A DNA stretch of 64,000 bases from Tipula vernalis (lineage: Eukaryota > Arthropoda > Insecta > Diptera > Tipulidae): positions 349,413,034 through 349,477,033 of the forward strand of contig OY282558.1 in NCBI GenBank assembly GCA_958295665.1, read 5' to 3'. The position numbers were made by a program, and so were the translations under genes. Shown here in pieces: positions 58,808 through 64,000 of this stretch. A model generated the notes under the pieces. It ran no database searches. It saw only the letters and a program-made list of their open reading frames with translations, and was not told the origin of the DNA. Every line of letters begins with the position of its first letter. The first letter of the stretch is position 1.

Positions 58808-60238
58808 CTATGGTACGGCAATAAATAGACGCAGCGTAAGCGTATCTACGTAGAAGTCTGTCATAATAATGTTAGCTGCTGTGGGATGTGTATTGGCTCC
58901 TTCCTGGGCTAGTTGTAATAAAGCTCTTACTGCTAGATAGCCGTCTGCGGTAGTTCCATATGTTACCGTGTTTAATCTATAAGCTTTTATTGGCTGGTAA
59001 GGATTACTTCTCCATAATATTCGTTGGTAGTTTCGGTCTTTTTTATTAATCCACGCTTGGCGATACATTTTTTCAATGTCGGCAGTCATCACAACTTTCT
59101 GTTTTCGCCAACGCAGTAATATATCGGCCAGCTCTTCCTGAAGTTTGGGACCGGTCATCATGATGTCATTTAGGGATAGTCCACTAGTTGTTTTGGAGGA
59201 TGCATCAAACACTGCTCGGAGCTTGGATATTGTGCTGTCTTTTTTAATCACACCGTGATGAAGTATGTAATATATGTTTTCAGGTAATTCGTCTTCCGGT
59301 CTTTCCTGGATCAACTTGATGTATTCCTGCATAAATTTATGATAAAGCTGTTTGTATGCTGGATCTTTCATAAATCTTCGTTCGATTTGTAATAACCTTG
59401 CGACGGTCTTTCTCCTTGACTCTCCCAATTTACCGTGGTTATCCTTGAATGGAATTTCTACTATATATCGCTTATCATGACATCGTTCTACTGTTCTCTG
59501 AAACAGCTCCTCAACCTTATCTTCTTCCTCAGTGGGACTTCGTTGCTCAGGAATGTTGTCGTTTTCCACGAACGAGCTCAATTGTTCTTCGATTGACTTG
59601 GTTGACACCATGGTTGTTCTGGTTTGCTTTTCAAAATTACCCATGCTTCCAATTATGATCCATCCGAACTCCATGTGTTGTGCCATGGGCTCCTGACACC
59701 CGCCTTTTATCAAGTTGTTTTTTATTATCGATGGATAGTAGACTACCCCTAGCACAAGATCGATTGATTGAGCTTGGTAGTAAGATGGATCTGCTAATTG
59801 TATATTCTGCAGATAGGTCCATTTACTGGTGTCGACATTTGTCTCGGGTAGTTGTTGTGTTAATCTGTCGAATACTAAGGCTTCTACCTCTAAGCGGAAG
59901 TCTCCCTCGAACCTTGGGGCTAGTTTTAGGTTTATTACATGCTTACAAATGCCAGCTTTATTTCCGCCTATGCCAGAAATATTCACATGAACCTTCTTCT
60001 TTTTGATGTTTAATAAGTTGGCCGCCTTTGCAGAGATTAATGTTGCCTGTGAGCCTGGATCTATTAGTGCCCTCAGTGTGGTGAAATTTCTATTTCCTGT
60101 TTCGGCTTTAATTATTGCAGTTGGCAATAATACTGGGCCTTGCTGGTTGACCAGGAATGTTTGTGTCGTACCCTTAGTGGTTGTTGATACTGAGTTGTCT
60201 CCATGTAGAAGAGTATGTTGAGCTCCTTTACATACCAT
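58808..60238 (-). pseudogene. BEL protease and reverse transcriptase, truncated at the active site
   Basis: An open 476-residue minus-strand frame contains TTLRALIDPGSQATLIS (aspartic protease, about 60060) and a protease flap (ISGIGG). RT follows with LRAVFDASSKTTSGLSLND, TADIEKMYRQAWI and TDFYVDTLTLRLF, where FYVDDL is expected. After the first aspartate of the active site the sequence jumps to the RNase H region, with frame loss at 58808. The enzyme would be inactive. This is the longest uninterrupted frame of the element, so the deletion may be fairly recent. Confidence 0.85.
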
Positions 60239-60239
60239 G

Positions 60240-61840
60240 CAGTGTGTAGTTGATGAGAAGGAATAGAGAGTGACGTCATTATTGGAATATTTGTTTAATC
60301 AACGGACACAGATAGTTGCTCCGCTCACCAATTTTTTCCTATCCAGTGTTGACATCTCCTTGAATATTTTGCACTCCTCCAACTTATGACTACCTTGGCA
60401 TCCCTTTAATAGGCACTGATTGTTGATTGTTGCAGCATATACATGTCTTAGGGGCGGTATATATTGTGACCGAGGGCTGCTTACTTTAGTGTATCCCATC
60501 GCCTCTAAAGATTGAAATCTTATTTCCAAAAAACTAAATAATTCGTTTATTTTTGGAATTTCCCTAGGATTTGGTAATGTTGCTTCATACAGCCTACTGG
60601 ATTCTGGATCTAATTTTCTGCTTAAGATGAAAGCTATGAATGCATCAAATGGAGCGCTTATATTGAGGCGGTTGATATTGTGGAGCATTTCCCTTGCAGT
60701 ATCGTGTAGGGCTCGAATTGCTCCCGCCGATTCTGTGCTGATAATGATAGCAATGAATTGAAATATTTGGTTGCCAGAAGTTTAGGGTTGTTGTATCTGG
60801 CTTGTAATATTTCCCAAGCTTTCTCATAGTTGTCACCCGTTGTTGCCAGATGACTGATTAGTTATGCTGCCCCTTTCTGAATATGCGATTTTAAATACGC
60901 CATTTTTACCGTATCTGATAGCTGGTTGTTTCCGTGGATGAGCTCTGTGAAGATATTGTTGAAAGAGCTCCATTGCTCATAATCCCCATGAAATGTTGGT
61001 AGTTCGGATTTAGGCAGCTGCACTGTTGTTGTTCTGATCGAGGTTGTTTGTGCGGTCTGTCTTTCTTGCAATCGCACTATAATGGAGTCCACCATATCCT
61101 TGAGTGTACCGTAGTAGTTTTCACGAAAATAATCCGATGTCTGCTCCTCTTCTTCTGTTTCGACGAGGATCGTTATGTGTAATGAATCAATCTCTTCCAT
61201 CTCCTTCGTCAGTTGATTCATTTTTTATTCGAAGTACGTGTTCTGGTTTTTGTAGGTATCCAGTGAGTACTCTATTGAGGCTAGCTTCTGATAAATTTGT
61301 CGCATCAGAACGTCTTGCCTCTTAAACAACATTTCGTTGTTATTGTCTTCCATTTTTGATGCTTGAGGTGGCCAGCTATTAATGTATGATGGCTGATGAG
61401 GGTTTTGGTCGCATCTTGCTCCCTCATCTGGTTGTTGATTCCTCTGGTTGTTCTGTAGCGTTGTCTCTTCCGTTACTGGTTGTTGTTTGGAGGGCGTTGG
61501 AAGTTGAAGTTTGCGCTCTGGTACGTTTATTGTCGGCGTTTTCGGTGACCCGTTATTTAACCGTAGCCGCAAATCATCTAACAGCTGCGTATATGTGTCA
61601 GCGACTTGTTTTCTCACTATAAGATATGGATGCTGCGATCCTAAAGGCGGATCCATCTTTCGGATAGCCTCATCGATGGTTAAGTATTTGCTATATGTAT
61701 AATTTTCTTATTTTAGCGATTCTGGTTTCGAAATAGCTTATTGTTTTTCTGCTATCTCCATCTTTGTGGTAATTTGTGTTCATCTGAATCAGCTGCTCCT
61801 TCTTCTCTTGTTGTTTTCGTAGTAGCTGATCCATTTTGAG
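60240..61840 (-). pseudogene. BEL gag remnant
   Basis: Minus-strand frames from about 61832 (MDQLLRKQQEKKEQLIQ) continue through a coiled, glutamine-rich region (61225-61656). The conserved LPKSELPTFHGDYEQWSSFN (about 60990) and KMAYLKSHIQKGAA follow. Then comes an NNPKLLATKYFNSLL stretch, and a zinc-knuckle-like end (CLLKGCQGSHKLEECKIF, about 60400). Gag would form the particle. About five frame breaks are present. Confidence 0.75.
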
Positions 61841-61901
61841 CTCCCTGATGTTGGTTGTTGTTTGGTTATGCTCAATAAGCTCGAAGGACCATGTACTCGT
61901 A

Positions 61902-62022
61902 AAAGTTCTCGCCTCTGCTCAGAACTTGTGTGTTTATTTTATTCTCAAGATTATTAAGACCCCACCAGTGGTAATCTTAATAATCATCAAATACACAAGT
62001 TCTGAGCAGAGGCGAGAACTTT
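61902..62022. repeat. Perfect 30-bp inverted repeat at the BEL/copia junction
   Basis: The left arm begins AAAGTTCTCGCCTCTGCTCA (61902-61931); the right arm (61993-62022) is its exact complement over 30 bases. An inner pair AAGATTATTAAGA/TCTTAATAATC tightens the 61-base loop, whose centre is CCACCAGTGG. The right arm reaches into the copia frame and supplies its stop. Confidence 0.9.
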
Positions 62023-64000
62023 ACACCGTTTCTGCATTATTTGCAATTTGCTTAAGGTAATTCTTTTTCGGTCGTCCTCTCTGACCAGTAAGAATTCTTT
62101 CAGGTCTCCCTCGACCTCTACAAGCTACATGTTCTTGACGTTCTTCTTCCCCTGGCTGAGAATGTTCTTCTTCCTCGCTTTTGTATGAGGATGATGATGA
62201 TGAAATGAATAATTCTGCTGGATTCATCAATTTCGTCGTCGGCTTATCTTCTTTTCGTGTTCATGGTTATTTTTAGGTTTTAGACCAATTTTTATTTCCA
62301 TAAATCTGTTTTGATTCTTTAAGAATTTAACTTCTCGAGTTGTTTCCATCACACTCTCCTTAGAATGGTCGGAGTAACCAAGGAATATACATTTCTTTGA
62401 TCGAGGATCGAAGTTTTCATTAGTAGGATCTCGGTTAAGAGCGTATCCAATTGGTCTGAGTTCTTGGAAATAACTCACATCGGGAATTTTTCCCGTTAAT
62501 TTTTCGTAAGCTGTCCTTCCATCTAAGCTAGCCCGAAGGACAACGATTTCGAATATAATTCGCTGTTGACGATGATTGTGGGAATTGTGAATCTGTTAAG
62601 AGACATTTCGTTACATCTGTGGGTGTACGCTTCCTCCTTTCAGCCACCCCATTTTGTTCTGGATTATGTGGAACCGTGAGCCGTCTTTCGATACCATTTT
62701 CTCGTAGAAATGCATCGAATTTGTTGTTCACGTATTTCTTACCGTTATCCGATTGTAAATCGCGCGCATGCCGTAAACGCTTTAAATGTTTTGAAAACTT
62801 CATCTTTTATTTTTTTTAATTTTATTTTGCACCATCTCAAATAGCCTTTGATGAAGGTAACTACGTATCTCGCTTTCCCATTCGATTCAGTGCACGTAGG
62901 ACCGCACACATCGCCATGAATTATTTCTAATAATTCCGTTTCACGACTTGACTTCTTTGGTAAAGGATTTTTCGTCATTTTTCCTGATAAACAAGCTTCA
63001 CAATCGAATTTTTCGTAGACCTTTTCGAGATTTAATCCATTAATTCCTGTAAACTTCTCATGTTTAAATGGCCCATTCGACGATACCAAACTTCAGATAA
63101 ATCTGTAGGTTTCTTGTTTGTCTTATCCGATTCCGTTGTAGTTCGGTATTCATATTCTTCGTTTACTTGTATATAATACAGTCCTCCAACTCTTAGCTAA
63201 TAATGCAGTATTTCCGTCATCGTCTTCGATCGTAGCTCCGTTCTTTCTAAACGTTACGTGATAACCTTTATCAGTTATTTTTCCGACTGACGTAAATTTG
63301 TACGCAAATCCGGCACATAGAGAGCGTTGTTTAAACTTACATTTTTCTTTTGGTTTCCTACTGTAGCCTTCATTTTTACGGTTCCTTTGGCCCTCACCAC
63401 CGTAGATATTTTTCTCGCGAGATTTAATTTTCTATTTGAAACAACAATCATGCGCTCAAATTTTGCTTCATTCTTACAAAGATGTGTGGAACTGGAACAT
63501 TCACTATCGAGACACCATCGTTGATTTATGTTTTCAATCTCAGCTTTCCGATGCAATTATACAACGATACGTCTTCGGCGTTTTTCGCAAATTCTCTCTT
63601 AGTATAAGTTGAATTATTCTGCTTAGATCTGTGCCACAGCCTTTGTGACCCACTTTATTACATACATTCCATTTAAATGGGAATTTCTCTTTCTTCGGCG
63701 TTTTTGTTTCATCATTATTTCTTCTCTGGAATTTTTCTTCGTAAATTTCTTTACAAATAACGCATCGGGAACTGCTGCTCGCACATTGCTCTTCCTCGCT
63801 TCGTATTCTTTCATGATTTTGATTTTGAGTACTTCTGGTGATGGCAATTCGTCACGAGACTCTATTGCACATCGAAAATTTTCAAAATTTGACGGTAAAC
63901 TGTACAATAACATGATTGTCAGTAAGTCCGCATTGATTTCAACATCCATTTCTTCAAGTTTATCGATTGCATCGAAAAACTTTTGAATATAGTCACACAT
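62023..64000 (-). pseudogene. Copia retrotransposon gag and integrase (5' half of a split element, runs off the window)
   Basis: The minus strand from 64000 gives a UBN2-type gag (LLYSLPSNFENFRCAIESRD, 63623-64000) and a zinc-knuckle trace (CNKVGHKGCG). The protease region follows (RWCLDSECSSSTHLC, 63510). The integrase has its finger (FDCEACLSGKM), IHGDVCGP, LQSDNGKKYVN and VPHNPEQNGVAERR (62620-62770). The post-integrase linker follows (SKKCIFLGYSDHSKE, 62227-62478), then an AT-hook-like GRGRPERI...RGRPKK near 62090. Frame changes occur between blocks. It stops at the hairpin at 62022; the expected reverse transcriptase lies at 55.3-56.3 kb. Confidence 0.8.

Larger units (their letters stand above)
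56290..61895 (-). mobile_element. BEL/Pao retrotransposon inserted in copia, lacking 5' LTR and part of pol
   Basis: The minus-strand element has gag (60.24-61.84 kb), protease and reverse transcriptase (58.81-60.24 kb), and RNase H end, integrase and C-terminus (56.8-58.8 kb). The sequence TGGTCCTTCGAGC near 61888, just before gag, is where the primer-binding region is expected, but no LTR lies beyond it. Instead there is a hairpin and then copia. The element separates two collinear copia segments, so it most likely inserted into copia. Confidence 0.75.

Noticed and set aside
1..64000. Operon-like or defence-system gene cluster
   Set aside because: Apart from one spliced gene and one tRNA, all recognisable coding sequence belongs to transposable elements; nothing supports a new multi-gene system.

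Overview
The window is nuclear DNA of an insect. The evidence is an AT-rich sequence, one host gene with short GT-AG introns (59 to 277 bp), a nuclear-type tRNA-Asn, and insect-type BEL/Pao, Jockey, I-like, gypsy, copia, Penelope, mariner, Tc1, PIF/Harbinger and hAT-like elements. A dipteran is my best guess, because the host gene looks like the fly ARAP relative RhoGAP15B. The sequence alone does not fix the species.

Layout. 1-2.9 kb: 3' part of an open BEL/Pao pol with a probable 3' LTR. 3-4.8 kb: a Tc1 scrap and a decayed Penelope-like element (reverse transcriptase plus GIY-YIG endonuclease). 5.8-10.9 kb: a decayed Jockey-clade LINE on the minus strand, split by a 1.5 kb hAT-like non-autonomous element that itself holds a foldback MITE. 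11.8-12.6 kb: a DD37E-type mariner remnant. 12.6-22.2 kb: AT-rich sequence without genes, holding a 2.2 kb Tc1-like inverted-repeat element with a Jockey fragment inside and three MITE or foldback units. 22.2-26.2 kb: a short TIR element carrying a LINE tail, a Tc1 scrap, the 5' half of a LOA/Jockey-like LINE and a PIF/Harbinger remnant. 27.9-34.4 kb: an I-like LINE with RNase H, followed by a CR1/Daphne-like LINE fragment, both on the minus strand.

36.6-42.5 kb is the only convincing host protein gene. It has six coding exons and encodes a 1608-residue ARAP-type Rho GTPase-activating protein: proline-rich and tyrosine-motif N-terminal half, two PH-like regions, RhoGAP, Ras-association domain and C-terminal PH-like region, with no ArfGAP zinc finger. 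A tRNA-Asn(GTT) lies at 50.5 kb.

43.2-64 kb is again a stack of broken transposons: mariner; a gypsy remnant flanking a second, opposite gypsy; a mariner/gypsy fusion; a mosaic of Jockey, mariner and BEL scraps; and a copia element split by a full-length-scale but internally deleted BEL element.

I found no gene cluster resembling a new multi-gene system. The unusual material is structural: nested insertions, perfect palindromes at insertion or deletion junctions, a repeat shared by two distant sites, and the motif set in the RhoGAP protein. Boundaries of decayed elements are estimates read from translated similarity and terminal repeats.
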